DNA of 64,000 bases, taken from NCBI RefSeq assembly GCF_000002985.6, contig NC_003282.8:12586001-12650000 (forward strand), written 5' to 3'. This document shows positions 11,801-23,100 of the stretch, piece after piece. Position 1 is the stretch's first letter. Each line of letters begins with the position of its first letter. The notes below the pieces were generated by a model. It was not told the DNA's origin and made no database searches. It worked only from the letters and a program-made list of their open reading frames with translations. The stretch is from Caenorhabditis elegans. Taxonomy: Eukaryota > Nematoda > Chromadorea > Rhabditida > Rhabditidae. A program made the position numbers and the translations under genes.

Positions 11801-13167
11801 CGAAATTAATTTTTCTAAACTGCTTGAAAATTAATTCAGATTTACTTTTTTTAGGTTTAAGTTGTTTTTTGGGTTTATGTGTATCAGCTTTCTATAGAAC
11901 ACTATTAAAATAGTCTTATTTCAAATGAAAAAAATTATTCCAAATTATTTTTTTTTCCTGCTCTAGCAAAATCTTCAAGCTCCGAAAATTGTGCTTTCCG
12001 TGCCCTGACAAAGTTGTCAGCTGATAAAAAGTTTATTCCATCCAGCATACTCCTTTCTTTCTTATCATTTTTTTTCACTTTATTTTTTCGGCAAAAAATA
12101 GAAAATTGATGCATAAGTGCACATACTTTAAGCTTAAATCATGTGGAGGGTATTTTGCAAAATTTTGTTAAAATTTCAAAAGCTTACCAATTGTGGAATG
12201 GAAACCTTATTTACAACCTCTTCTTTGGCATCTCTTGTGATTTTAATTTCGCCATTGGAATCAATGTTGTCACTGCAACAAAAAATATTCAATTTAAAAT
12301 TTCTTTTTATGAAAAAGTACCTCATGCCTGCCTGCCTAACTACCGCTTATTTCAAAAAGCATAAGTATGCTGTAGTAAGCTGTAGGATGTTCAAAGTTTA
12401 TTTTATGTTCAAAGTTATGTTCAATTGAAAACAACAAACACTAAAGAGCTTCCATTATAGGTAAGCACTTAGGTAGGCAGGCGGTAGGTATTTTCACGCA
12501 AGGTTTTGTGCCTGCATGCCTACCAGATTTATTTAAATTAAGTTTGTGACTATTGTGCCGTTAATTCCGAAAAAATAATGTAGTTTTATCATTTCGCTGT
12601 GTCAATCAATTCTATTCACGGCAATGTAAGTTTTAGCATTTTCTGACTTATGTTCAGAAAAATCAAGTTGGAAATGTTTTCTTGATAGTGTCACAAACAT
12701 CACAAAACTAGCATAATTTTGGCATAATTTTAGTTTTTAAATTGAAATTTAGAAAAATTTAAAAGCCTATTGAAAAATAGGGTACAAAATGGAATCTGTA
12801 GAATGAATGCTGGATTGTTTCATGGATTTTGAATTTTAGAAAACGTGAATTGCCAGAAAAATCAATAAAAACCTCAAAATAACCTGCATGCATTCTAGGC
12901 GCACTAGGCCTACACACGCGCCTACTATCAATGTACACTTTGAATTTGGAAACTTAAAAAGTAAAACAGGGGAAATCACGCCATAATACTGAAAATAGGC
13001 GGTAGGCAATCATGTAGGCAGATAGGTTAGAGCTAGGCACTAAATAATTTGACTTACCCTTCATAGTCCTCGACAGTCTTAATTGCGGTTTTCAGGACAT
13101 CTTCAGGTGCTAAACTAAATGAGTCTAGTGTCCGAAGACTTTGTCTGAGACTGCCGTTTCGCAGCAT
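5828..13167 (-). CDS. pgp-1: P-glycoprotein PGP-1 (ABC transporter, subfamily B, full-length)
   Basis: Fourteen exons (minus strand): 13167-13058, 12272-12188, 11325-11166, 11032-10786, 10712-10244, 10175-10062, 9939-9586, 9305-8852, 8205-7918, 7819-7150, 6993-6732, 6682-6361, 6310-5957, 5904-5828. The joined frame is 1321 aa, the size I recall for C. elegans PGP-1. Order: cytosolic N-terminus, six-helix membrane domain, nucleotide-binding domain 1 (Walker A GSSGCGKS at 451-458, LSGGQ at 555-559, Walker B ILLLDE ending at 580), charged linker, second membrane domain, nucleotide-binding domain 2 (Walker A GPSGCGKS at 1112-1119, LSGGQ at 1218-1222). All ATPase motifs are intact. The extracellular loop has N-glycosylation sequons (NGST, NYT). 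Known of the family: ATP-driven efflux of hydrophobic compounds at the apical membrane. I chose the ATG at 13167 ([20 protein letters not shown]). The frame is open further upstream, so a longer N-terminus is possible but not needed. Confidence 0.95.
8740..8812 (+). tRNA. tRNA-Lys (anticodon CTT)
   Basis: A 73-nt cloverleaf folds fully. Acceptor arm: GCCCGGT (8740-8746) with ATTGGGC (8805-8811). Anticodon stem: CCAGA (8766-8770) with TCTGG (8778-8782). The loop is CTCTTAA, with anticodon CTT at 8773-8775. T arm: GCGGG with CCCGC around TTCGAGC. The A box (TTAGCTCAGTCGG) and B box (GGTTCGAGCCC) match the consensus. A pol III stop of five T's follows at 8817-8821. The gene lies in the 646-nt intron 8206-8851 of pgp-1, on the opposite strand. 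Compared with the tRNA-Lys(CTT) I recall, stem changes are compensated, but the discriminator base is T rather than G. It is probably functional. Confidence 0.95.
11340..11480. repeat. degenerate TAGGC-type repeat in a pgp-1 intron
   Basis: The intron 11326-12187 has clustered, degenerate units such as TAGGCATAGGCATC, GGCAGGTAGGTAGGC and, in inverted form, CTGCCTATG. They recall nematode interstitial telomere-like TTAGGC repeats, but the motif is irregular. No gene is present in the rest of this intron. Confidence 0.5.
12324..12530. repeat. TAGGC-type inverted repeat in pgp-1 intron 1 (left part)
   Basis: The intron 12273-13057 contains CATGCCTGCCTGCCTAACTACCGC near 12330 and the opposite orientation TTAGGTAGGCAGGCGGTAGGT near 12470. 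The two could fold back on each other. The same motif recurs at 12890-13040. Confidence 0.5.
12885..13045. repeat. TAGGC-type repeats in pgp-1 intron 1 (right part)
   Basis: Further degenerate units (TTCTAGGCGCACTAGGCC, GGCGGTAGGCAATC, TGTAGGCAGATAGG) end just before the first coding exon. The same sequence type appears alone at about 51050-51090 (CTACCTGTCTACCGCCTACA). Confidence 0.45.
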
Positions 13168-13244
13168 ATCTGGAATTATTTCAGATTTTTCTCGAAGGAC
13201 CTTGAGAGTAGTTTGTTTCGAAAATATCCGAAATAAAACAAGAG

Positions 13245-13327
13245 AGATAAAAAACGCGTTGAAATATGATAATAATCGAAATGAGCTCCACACTTTTATC
13301 GACAATTCAGTCGGTGATGTGTTATCA
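13245..13327 (-). promoter_or_regulatory. pgp-1: cluster of GATA-factor sites upstream of pgp-1
   Basis: Within 160 bp upstream of the pgp-1 ATG there are AGATAA at 13245-13250, TGATAA at 13267-13272, TTATCG (CGATAA on the minus strand) at 13296-13301, and TTATCA (TGATAA on the minus strand) at 13322-13327. TGATAA is the preferred core of the intestinal GATA factors ELT-2/ELT-7. PGP-1 is described as intestinal, so the cluster fits, but the sites are short and binding is inferred. Confidence 0.5.
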
Positions 13328-13385
13328 AATTGATCACAGAATTAGAAATTGATAGAGAAAAGGGGAATAATGGGGAGAAAAGCCC

Positions 13386-13403
13386 TGTGTGTGTGTGTGT
13401 GTG
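13386..13403. repeat. (TG)9 microsatellite
   Basis: An uninterrupted TG dinucleotide run about 220 bp upstream of the pgp-1 start codon. It is probably polymorphic in length. Confidence 0.9.
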
Positions 13404-15579
13404 ACTTGTGATGGACACAATATGAGTTTATAGTTGGAAAATAATGAAGAAACTGATGTTTCTGAACTGATCTTCTATAGAGTTTCCGTCATTTTTTCGA
13501 ACTTTTTTTATGATAATTTGTCTGGAATGGACGCTGCAATTTTGTATGGACCTGTAAATTCTGTAAATGTTTTGATTTTTTATAAAAAGATTAATAGGTA
13601 TATATCACAATCAGATCAGTGAAAGTCCATAGTCGAAAATTTTCGGTTCTTCAATGTGTTTCTGTATTTTTCAGGGAATTTTTCTATTCTCAATTTTCTT
13701 GAAAATAAAAAATCGAAATAAATTCAACATTTTTTAAAGAATTTATATACTTTAATTAATTTTAATTAATTATTCTGAATGTGTTTGTATCTGGATTGTA
13801 TTTTTTCTTCTCTCAAACAATAACTTCAATCGTACCAAAAAAAAGATAAATGAATTTTTATTGTTTTGTTGTAATTTATATAAATTGTATTTATCTTATT
13901 CACTGAAATTGCAAAAAAAAATTATTTTCTCCCAATTGAAGTATGTGTAATTTATTTTCCACTGTTCATTTCATAATAATTTTGTAAAAAAAATTTGGCA
14001 ATTTACTTTAAAGGTACACCATGTTTCTTTGAGTGAGTCTCGCTTTTTTTCAAAGAAAGAAATGCGAAAATTCTGATACACTTCATAATTCTTTTTTTCA
14101 AATTTTGTATTTTTTAATCTCAAAAATGGGCAACATTTTCGAGAAAGAATGTTTTACACCAGGGGTTTGCTGTTCGTTCGGCAAATCTTTTTTTCGACAA
14201 ATTCGGCAAATCAACAATTTGCCGGTTTGCCGGAAATTTGCATTTTTGGCAAATTGCCGGTTTGCCGAATATCAGATTTGCCGGAAATTTTTTGAGGGAT
14301 TTATTTATAAGACGGAAACTCTGCCTTTTTGAAATTTTTTCCCGTTTTCTTCTATAATTGATATTTTCATAGAATTTGCTTACTTTTCAAAATAGATGGA
14401 GGAACATTTTTTGCTGATTGAAATTCAAATTCTGAAATCTCCAAAAAAAAAATGTGCAAGACCACAATTTTTACCGAAAGATTTCGGCAATTGCCGTTTA
14501 TCCGGTAAATTCGAAAATCTGAAATTTGCCGGTTTGCCGATTTGCAGGAAATTTTCAATTCCGGTAACTTGCCGTTTTGCCGATTTGCCGGAAAAAACCA
14601 TTAGCCGCTCACCTCTGTTTTGCACTAACTTTTAAAAAATAATCAAGTTTTCACAAGAAAAATTGCTTTTCAGTGGAAAATTCAAAAATTTCCAAAAAAA
14701 TTCAAAATCCTAAGTTTTTAGTATTAAAATTTTCGAAAAAAAATAAATGAAGCGCTTTGATAATTTTTTAATTTTACAATTTTTGATAGTTTTCAAAAAA
14801 AATGTATTTTGTTGAAAATTCTAATTTGGATTTTTTTTCACTTTTGGTATCTTTAAAAAAAATAATTGTTTGCTCAAAATTCCAAGTGTTTCCAATATCC
14901 TATAATTTCCCCAATTCAGCATATTCTATGCTCCTTGTCTTCTGTTTTATTATATTTCCGAAAATCTTCGTACAATTATTTTTTTTTCATAAAATTTGTG
15001 ACTTTGACGTAATCACCCAATTTTCATGTTTTGTGCCTCTCTATGTTTCTGCTCTTTCTAACTCTCCGCCTACTTTTGCACCGATCACAAAATGTATGCT
15101 GTCGTCGCATGTTTCGCAATTGATTGTGTTTCTTTGAACATTTTTATCATTATGGGTGATGGAATTTGATTTTTCCAGGAGTACACGAGAACAAGACATA
15201 AATAATTTAGGAACATGAAATTGTTGTGCTTCGAAGCTGGAGTAGAATGTAATCATCAATTGATTGACGTCTCGATGTGTTTGGAAGACAGGAGGGAGTT
15301 CAGCGTTTCTGAAAAATGTCATAGTTTCTGGTTTTTTTTCGGAGTTTGAATGTAGCTTTCCGTTTTTAAATTAGTGGAAAAATCGCTTTAAAAAAGCATT
15401 TTGTTGATTTCAAAAGGGACTTTTTTACGTCTTTATAATAAAAATAAGAGATACTAATTCGAAGGAAAATAATCAGCAAAAGTGGTCCAAAATCAAGAAT
15501 TCCGGCAAAAAAAACTGGAATTCTTCTCCGGGAGAACACGATCTGTGGATATCGTTCCCTTTTTAGCGGGTAGCAAATA
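13404..15579. other. intergenic: upstream of pgp-1 and 3' flank of the AGGF1-like gene
   Basis: AT-rich spacer with long T and A tracts. It contains one dispersed repeat (14159-14618, listed separately). The ORFs here (up to 111 codons, 14802-15137) are low-complexity Phe/Lys/Leu frames without splice support. A slightly less AT-rich patch at 15040-15320 shows no coding similarity I recognise and may be the 3' UTR of the next gene or a regulatory element. Confidence 0.4.
14159..14618. repeat. dispersed TTTGCCG-type palindromic element, copy 1
   Basis: Starts CAGGGGTTTGCTGTTCG and ends ATTAGCCGCTCACCTCTG, so the termini form an imperfect inverted repeat. Inside are many TTTGCCGG/CCGGCAAA units and a single-copy core (GATTGAAATTCAAATTCTG, then AAGACCACAATTT). 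The same core recurs near 31.9, 47.35 and 62.82 kb in this window, defining one repeat family. Confidence 0.75.
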
Positions 15580-18500
15580 TTACAAATTTTTCAGAATAAT
15601 TTCACATTTCCGGACCTCATTAAATCTCTGTTTCGTCTTTTCCAACACTTGATCCTTGTAACTTTTCGTCGGTGGCTCCTTCTCATTGGCTCCTAATCCC
15701 TTCCGATTATTCTTCACTTCAGTTGCCACTGGTTCCACGTGTCCTTGTTTCTCTTTTCCGAGTCCTTGACCTTCACTCCAACCCATTGATTTCAGAAGTT
15801 TGAAGCCAACATTTCCAGAATCTAGGGGTTTTGGTGCTGCTGCTGCTGCTACAGCCGCTGACGTGGACGGAAGATCAAACTTTCGCTGACCTTCTGGCAT
15901 TGGCTTTGCTGCACAAGATCCATACATATCAGAAGAGGAACCCGGAGCTTCTGATCTATGAATATTCATCTCTGATGGTCCAGTGGCCGGTCGTTTCCTT
16001 ATCGGCTCGCTGAGCACATCATCCGGTCGAATACCATAGGACTTCATCATTTGTTTCAGGTTTTTTCGTCTCGCAACTTCTCCACGAATATTCTTTGCGG
16101 GTACTGTAGTAACCGGTGCAATGTCATCGTCGCCTTGTTGGAGGCCGGGCTCACATCCAGGGCAAGTATTGGATCCGTTATGCACGTGTACATCGAATCG
16201 TTCACCGGAAAGAAGAATCGAATCGCCTTGACAGAGATCTACGGGCGAGGAAGTCTGCAAACCTTTTATTAACTCTAAATGATAAGAAAAAAATTTGGCT
16301 GGAATTTCAAAATTTGGAAGAAAAAATTTTGCGGAAAACTCAAATTTTTTGAAAAAATTACTTCGGCAGAAAATTCAGATTTTTCTCTTTTTTTTTAGAA
16401 ATTTAAAATTTTCTCAAAATAAAATTTTGGCGGAAAATTCAAATTTTCTAAGAGAAACATTTTTGCCGGAACTTTAAATTCTTTGAGAAATTTTTAAAAA
16501 GGATTTAAAAAAAAACTTTCCAAAATTTCAGAGAAAAAATGTTGGCGGAAATTTAAAATTTTCACAGAAAAATATTTTCCATAGATTGTCACTACCTTAA
16601 CATTATTTCCATTAACTTGAAGTATACAAGCGTCTTCTAATTTTTCAATTGAATAACACTGAGCTTCTTCCGAATATACAATCTCTGCACATCTTTCCGG
16701 TAACAATTGATTCGATACAACAATCTCACAATCTCTATCAGATCCCAGATATCCACCGGAAATTGTAATAATATGAAGACGTCGAAGTGCATCCATTACA
16801 CGCATACATGGCGGTTGATCGAATCCTTCTTCTGCAGAAAAAATGTATTTTTCAGGGGTAATGACTATAGTAAATGCTTTAAATATGTGGATTTTTCATT
16901 CAGGAATTCAATTTCCAAATCGATTTGTGTACTTCCCGAGGAGAAGTTTTCGGCAACCAAATTTTTGTCAAGTTCGGTAATTGCCGAAAATTCACAAAAC
17001 CGACAATTGCCGGAATTTTTGAAAACCAGCAATTTTCGGAATTGCCGGAATTTTTGAAAACCAGCAATTTTCGGAATTGCCGGAATTTTTGAAAACCAGA
17101 AACTTTCGGAATTGCCGGAATTTTTGAAAACGGCAATTGCCGGAATTGCCGGAATTTTTGAAAACCAGCAATTTTCGGAATTGCCGGAATTTTTGAAAAC
17201 CAGCAATTTTCGGAATTGCCGGAATTTTTGAAAACCAGAAACTTTCGGAATTGCCGGAATTTTTGAAAACGGCAATTGCCGGAATTGCCGGAATTTTTGA
17301 AAACCAGCAATTTTCGGAATTGCCGGAATTTTAGAAAACTGTCAATTGCCGGAATTGCCGGAATTTATGAAAACTGGCAATTACCGGAATTGCCGGAATT
17401 TTTAAAAACCGGCAAGTGCCGGAATTTTTGGAAACCGGCAAGTGTCGAAAATGCCGGAATTTTTGAAAACCGTCAATTGCCGGAATTGCCGGAATTTTTG
17501 AAAACCGGCATTTGCCGGAATTGCCGGAATTTTTGAAAACCAGCAATTTTCGGAATTGCCGGAATTTTAGAAAACTGTCAATTGCCGGAATTGCCGGAAT
17601 TTATGAAAACTGGCAATTACCGGAATTGCCGGAATTTTTAGAAACCGGCAAGTGCCGGAATTTTTGGAAACCGGCAAGTGTCGAAAATGCCGGAATTTTT
17701 GGAAACCGGCAAGTGTCGAAAATGCCGGAATTTTCAAAAACCGGCAATTATCAAAATTTCCGGAATTTTTGAAAACCGGCGATTGCCGAAATTGCCGGAA
17801 TTGTTTTAAACCGGCAATTGCCGGAGTTTTTGAAAACCATTAATCGCCGGAATTGCCGGAATTTGTGGTTTTGTTTCCTTCTTTTTATAATATATTTTTA
17901 TGTTTTTTTCTTATCAATATAAGCAAAATTCGATTTTTTTTTACAAATCATATTTTATGGTTAACTTTTAATACTTTTTTTTCGATTTTTCGGAGTATCG
18001 AAAATTTTTTGAATTTTTCGATTTCCCCTCAACAAAAAATCGAAAAACGACACTATTGTTCACAAATCCATGGAAATTTCACACGTACGGTGCATCAGAA
18101 CAGCTTGCTCATCTTTTTCACTGAATTCATCATCACTATTATCCTCATATGCGTCTTCCCAATCGAAATAGTCGTCGACTTGTAATGTGTATTCCACGTG
18201 GCCACTTGATTCGTCCACATTTGCAACGTATTGCTGAAAAAATAGAGAATTTGATTTTTTTACAATTGCTTTTAAATTATATTGAATTTTCGACAATTGT
18301 TTTGAATTTTCCAACAAAAAAAAGTAATTTATGAACAATTTCCTGTATTTTTTTTCTTAACTGTAACGAACTCTATGTGGATTTTTCCTCCTGCGATTTC
18401 CTTTGAAAACTTTATTAATTCGATGTTGCATCAGTGCTACTTTATTATTAGCAATTGATCTCAAATACTCTTTTTCTTTTTCCATTTCTTCGCCTTTTAT

Positions 18501-19367
18501 CACTTTATCAACCATTCCGAATGCAATTTCACAGATATTCACTTCATTTTGATCGAATTTTTTGAATTCGGCAGATCCAAGAAGATCAATGGCTCGCTTA
18601 CGGTAGCTTCGGCTTGCCCAGTATGCTGGAAAATTAGAGTTTTTGATTTTTTTTATTCAGCGCACTAATAGAGAAAAAGTGGGTTGTGATAATTGAAAAA
18701 AATTTAACTGAAAATTCACATTTTTCAACCGAAAAATCGAAATGAAGACGATTTTCAACCAAAAATTTGGGAAATTCAGCTAAAAACGAGTATTTTTTCT
18801 ATGTTAAAAATCTCAAAACTTGTGAGAATTTCAGTCAAAAAATGCAGAAAATTTTAACTTCAAATTAGCATTTTCTGGTGGAAATATCTTTGGAAAAACT
18901 CCTGAATGTTGGGAAAAAAAATGTATTGAAAAGGCATTTTTCGGTGGAAATTTATATGAAAAAGCTCCAAATTTCTGTATTTTGAGAACAATATCTTGGC
19001 GAGACCCAGAATTTCGTTGCCTATTTTTATTTTAAAACCCGTACTAGGCTTTCTCCGTTCCACGAGAACATATTCTGATCCTTCTGCATTCAACTGATAG
19101 ACTGTTTTGTCTTCCGGTCGGTAAAATTGTTCAGTGTCCTGAAAAAGATGGTTTTTTAATTTAAAAATGTCTAAAAATTTTGTCACAAACCGGATTATAG
19201 AACATTCCGTGCTCGTGAGACCAATATTGCTCGTAATTCGGGTATAAAACGTAACCGGGCGGAATTCTCGATTGGAGCACTTCATTTGCCGCCTCGCGCA
19301 ACATTTCCTCCATTGATGTCTGCAATTTTAGCAAGTTTTTGTTAGTAAAACTGCGTAGATTTACCAT
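15580..19367 (-). CDS. AGGF1-like protein: OCRE motif, FHA domain and G-patch
   Basis: Seven exons (minus strand): 19367-19365 (the ATG alone), 19319-19191, 19138 to about 19045 (or 19039), 18625 to about 18372, 18233-18089, 16831-16596 and 16254-15580. About 511-513 aa. The N-terminal aromatic octamer repeat (YVLYPNYEQYWSHEHGMFYN, then TEQFYRPEDKTVYQL) is an OCRE motif. An FHA fold spans exons 6-7, from QPPCMRVMDALRRLHIIT to GDSILLSGERFDVHVH. A G-patch follows at about residues 435-476 (VGFKLLKSMGWSEGQGLGKE). This order is that of vertebrate AGGF1/VG5Q. G-patch proteins usually activate DEAH helicases in splicing, so a nuclear RNA-processing role is likely (inference). Two donors are uncertain: the exon-3 end has two in-frame choices, and the exon-4 donor (AGA/GTTCGT) is the only phase-compatible site. 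The intron 16832-18088 is mostly satellite-like. I do not recall the locus name. Confidence 0.88.
16970..17870. repeat. tandem array with two higher-order periods in an intron
   Basis: About 900 bp built from a roughly 35-bp unit of the form GGAATTGCCGGAATTTTTGA followed by AAACC and a variable stretch. Blocks repeat at two longer periods. A 139-bp block recurs (the GAAACTTTCGGAATTGCC variant at about 17099 and 17238), and a 236-bp block recurs (17276 onward and 17512 onward). It fills most of the fifth intron of the AGGF1-like gene. Long frames across it on both strands (up to 136 codons, for example 16865-17310) come from the periodicity and are not genes. Confidence 0.85.
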
Positions 19368-19424
19368 TTTTCCAGTTAAAATCGTCTAAAATTATATGTT
19401 CTGCGTATTCTCGTGGCCGCTAGT

Positions 19425-19431
19425 TCTGAAA
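19425..19431 (-). promoter_or_regulatory. probable SL1 trans-splice acceptor of the AGGF1-like gene
   Basis: Minus-strand TTTTCAG ends at 19426, preceded by an AT-rich outron-like stretch (AATATTATAATA). RNA would start at 19425, leaving a 5' UTR of about 58 nt before the ATG at 19367. No donor is apparent upstream, which favours trans-splicing over a normal intron. Confidence 0.5.
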
Positions 19432-20103
19432 ATATTATAATATTCATATTTTAATAAATCTTTAAAAGAAATCAAAGACAAACGCGAAAAAAGCGGAAAA
19501 ATCAAGAAAAAAACAAAAAATTATAAAATAATTCGAGTTATCCGAGAGGAGTACACACCAGCGAGTGCAACTGCGCTCCACCGGATTTTTACTGGAAATA
19601 TTTTATTTTTCATGAAAAAGTCAATTTTCACTGAAAAATATTCAATAAACTGTAAATTTCACTCGTTTCCACTCAAAAATATGCTAAAAACTATATTTCC
19701 ATGAGATGGCATCGATTTATTTCGTAGAAATCGGTAATATAATCATAGTGACCAGAGAGCAATTAACAAGTAACGCGTTAGAAAGAAAAATGATAGAGGA
19801 ATCGATTTTTGAAGATTGGGGATTCCTAATATTCACAGGGAATCGGCTAAATACTTAAACTAAAAAACAATAGGGAGGAAATGATTATTTTTTCGAAAGA
19901 AATACAATTTTTATTCACAGGGAATAGAGCTAAATAAGCACTTAAATAATATCCCAAATGTTGGGGTTTCGATCGAGAAAAATTTCGACTCAATAAAGAA
20001 ATGAACACCGTTTTAAGAGAAAGATAGGGGGAAGGGGGATCGATAATAATCAAAATTGTTAGTTTTTTTCCGATGAAAAACAAAAAAAAAACAGAAAAAA
20101 AAA
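19432..20103. other. intergenic: efa-6 3' UTR and AGGF1-like promoter
   Basis: About 670 bp. It holds the efa-6 3' end, with a minus-strand AATAAA at 19915-19910 about 190 nt after the stop. A near-duplicated stretch (AATCGGCTAAATACTTAAAC at 19840 and AATAGAGCTAAATAAGCACTTAAA near 19920) is also present. No gene is seen. Confidence 0.45.
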
Positions 20104-23100
20104 TCAATGAGCAGCAGCTCCATTAACAGCATCCGTATAGCTGAGACGATCCTCCGAGACAACTGGCTTTTGATTCTGTTGCTGACGTCTTGTTGGTGTC
20201 ATCATAATGTTCATTGTGGTTGCTGAAGACGCTTTTCTTGCTTCCAATGACCGTCGGAGTACGTTGATATAGGTACTGTAGCGTCGTTTCTGGAAAAAGA
20301 AGAATTTTAATTCGTGAATTTTGCACCTATTATTTTTATTTGAAAAAAAAAACACACAAAATCGAACGGAAATTTGCAAAATTTCAACGAAAAGTGTCGT
20401 TTTCCGATTAAAAAAATATATAAATTACAATTTTATTAAAAATATTTTTCGTATTCTGTAAAATAACGGAAAATTTCAGAATTTAATTTGAAATTTTGAT
20501 AATTTTTCTTTTTTTTTTAACATTTTTTGCAACTTTTCAACAAAATAAAAAATTATTGTTTTTCAATTTTTGCTTTTTTTCCGAGAACCTCTGAAAAATC
20601 AACAAAAAAATTCGTTTGTTGTTTTTGAATCGTAAAAAAACGAAAAATTTCAGAATTAACTGTGAAATTTATATATTTTTTTTGTTGCAGCAAAATATAA
20701 AAAATTATTTGTTTGGAAATTTTAAAACTTTTTTTTTGGATTTTTTAGAAAACTGATAAATTTAAAATTATCGTATGTAATTTTTGGGTATCCACAAAAA
20801 TCCTTTTTACGAATTTTTCTAAAACAGCGATCGGTGGTTTTTCGTTTTCAGAAATGGGAATTTTCGAATATCAATTCGAAATTTAATTTTTTTTTAAATC
20901 TGATTTTCTAAAACATTACTGAATTTCTCAAATTTTCAGCTTGATTAAAAAAACGAACCTCGAAACTCAAAAGCACCCATCGATCGGTAATCAGCTGCTG
21001 TGGTTGATTAGGTGATACGGATTGTGATACAATTTCAATCATTTCATTTAGTTCGGCAACCCGTGCTTCATGAGTACTCAGCTGCTTGGTAATCGGAGCG
21101 AGACACGGAATCCGTGGAAGTCGTGGCATCGGTGCAGTTTCAGGTTTCGAAGTGACTGGCAATGGAAGTGTTGGCGATGAGAATGCGGCGGCAACGAAAT
21201 TAATCTTCTCACACCATTCTTGAAGCTCTTTCTGATTACTTGTCTGGAATAGAATCTCTCCACCGTGAGCAATTCGTACTCTGAATACAAATGATTTCTT
21301 CTTATAATCAGGTGCTGGTTCAGCCAGTGCGTGATGTAGTGATACTGCATTTTCTAATGAAGCATATCGACTTGTTGCTTTTGGATGTTCATCTGTGTCA
21401 AAGTAGAGAACGAGTCCACGAAGACGAGCGTATACCATTCTCCAACTGCGACGTCCGAATGGAGCTGAAAATTGGAAATTACTTGGATTTTTTCTGGTTT
21501 TTTGGTATTTAGACAAAAAAAAGTTATTTCTTGGCAAAAAGGTTTTTTTTGAAGGTTTTTAAACGGAAATTGATATTTTTTGGGTTTCAAAAATAATTGT
21601 TTTGGGTTCTACAAACAAAAAAATTTCCAAAAGTTTTTTTTCGTGGAATTTTGGCTTAAAAAGGTTATTTTTGGCACTCACTAGGGAATGGTGTTACCCC
21701 TGCAATCGCTAGGAGGACAAAACAAAGTGAAAATGGAAGATCAGATCTATGGCTACAAGAATCAGTTTTTGGAATCTACTTAACTCGGTCCCAAAGCTGA
21801 AATTTTTGGCCTTAAAAATTAGTGCTTTTTTTGCTCAAAATGCCGTTTTTCGTGTGTAGAAGTGGCTACATAAAAGTTTGGCACTGCAGCCGCCGTTCGA
21901 ATGGCCGATTGGTGAACTCTCGTGCTCATTAATCTAAAGGTCACGGGTTCGTTCCCCACTAGGTATTAATTTTTTTTTTGAATTTTTCCTCTAGCATGAA
22001 ATATGCACAAAAACACGGTTTCTTCCGTTTTTGGGTAACTTCGGAATAAATTTTTTGGTTCCTGGGAATCATAAAAGTAATTTGGAAACTTTTTGGAAGT
22101 TTTCTTTTTTTGATAAATTTTCACTTTTCTCCCACCTGATGTATGCACATTTTTTTCTTCAAAAATAATTTTTCAAAATTTTTTCAAAAAGTGTTTGGTT
22201 TGAAAGAGCAGCATTAGTTTGGATATTTCTACGATTTTGGAGGATCAAATGTCATTTTTAGGAGAAAACCACTGTTGTTTTATCTAGAGTTTTTCACGAA
22301 AAGGACCTACTTTCAAAGACTTCCAGCTCCGTTGACGAGTAAAATAAAAAAAAGTTGTCAACTGCAAAGTTATTTTAAAAGTACCAATAAACAAATTGTC
22401 AGTTGAAGTTATTCTGCTAAATTTTATGGGTAGAGAGATATGGACATTAGTAATTAAGTAAGTTAAAGCTTCACTTCGATTAGCTATATCTCTCTACCCA
22501 TAAAATTTAGCAGAATAACTTCAACTGACAATTTGTCTATTGGTACTTTTAAAATAACTTTGCAGTTGACAACTTTTTTTTATTTTACTCGTCAACGGAG
22601 CTGGAAGTCTTTGAAAGTAGGTCCTTTTCGTGAAAAACTCTAGATAAAACAACAGTGGTTTTCTCCTAAAAATGACATTTGATCCTCCAAAATCGTAGAA
22701 ATATCCAAACTAATGCTGCTCTTTCAAACCAAACACTTTTTGAAAAAATTTTGAAAAATTATTTTTGAAGAAAAAAATGTGCATACATCAGGTGGGAGAA
22801 AAGTGAAAATTTATCAAAAAAAGAAAACTTCCAAAAAGTTTCCAAATTACTTTTATGATTCCCAGGAACCAAAAAATTTATTCCGAAGTTACCCAAAAAC
22901 GGAAGAAACCGTGTTTTTGTGCATATTTCATGCTAGAGGAAAAATTCAAAAAAAAAATTAATACCTAGTGGGGAACGAACCCGTGACCTTTAGATTAATG
23001 AGCACGAGAGTTCACCAATCGGCCATTCGAACGGCGGCTGCAGTGCCAAACTTTTATGTAGCCACTTCTACACACGAAAAACGGCATTTTGAGCAAAAAA

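Noticed and set aside
16865..17772. Long open frames on both strands (up to 136 codons) with repeated Phe/Arg/Asn peptides
   Set aside because: They are produced by the periodic array, occur in several frames and strands at once, and lie in an intron of the AGGF1-like gene.
16970..17870. CRISPR-like alternation of repeat and spacer
   Set aside because: The units are contiguous variants without unique spacers, and the DNA is nematode nuclear.
21966..22961. Two identical 60-codon ORFs (MHTSGGRKVKIYQKKKTSKK...)
   Set aside because: They are mirror images in the foldback arms. No domain or splice support is seen.
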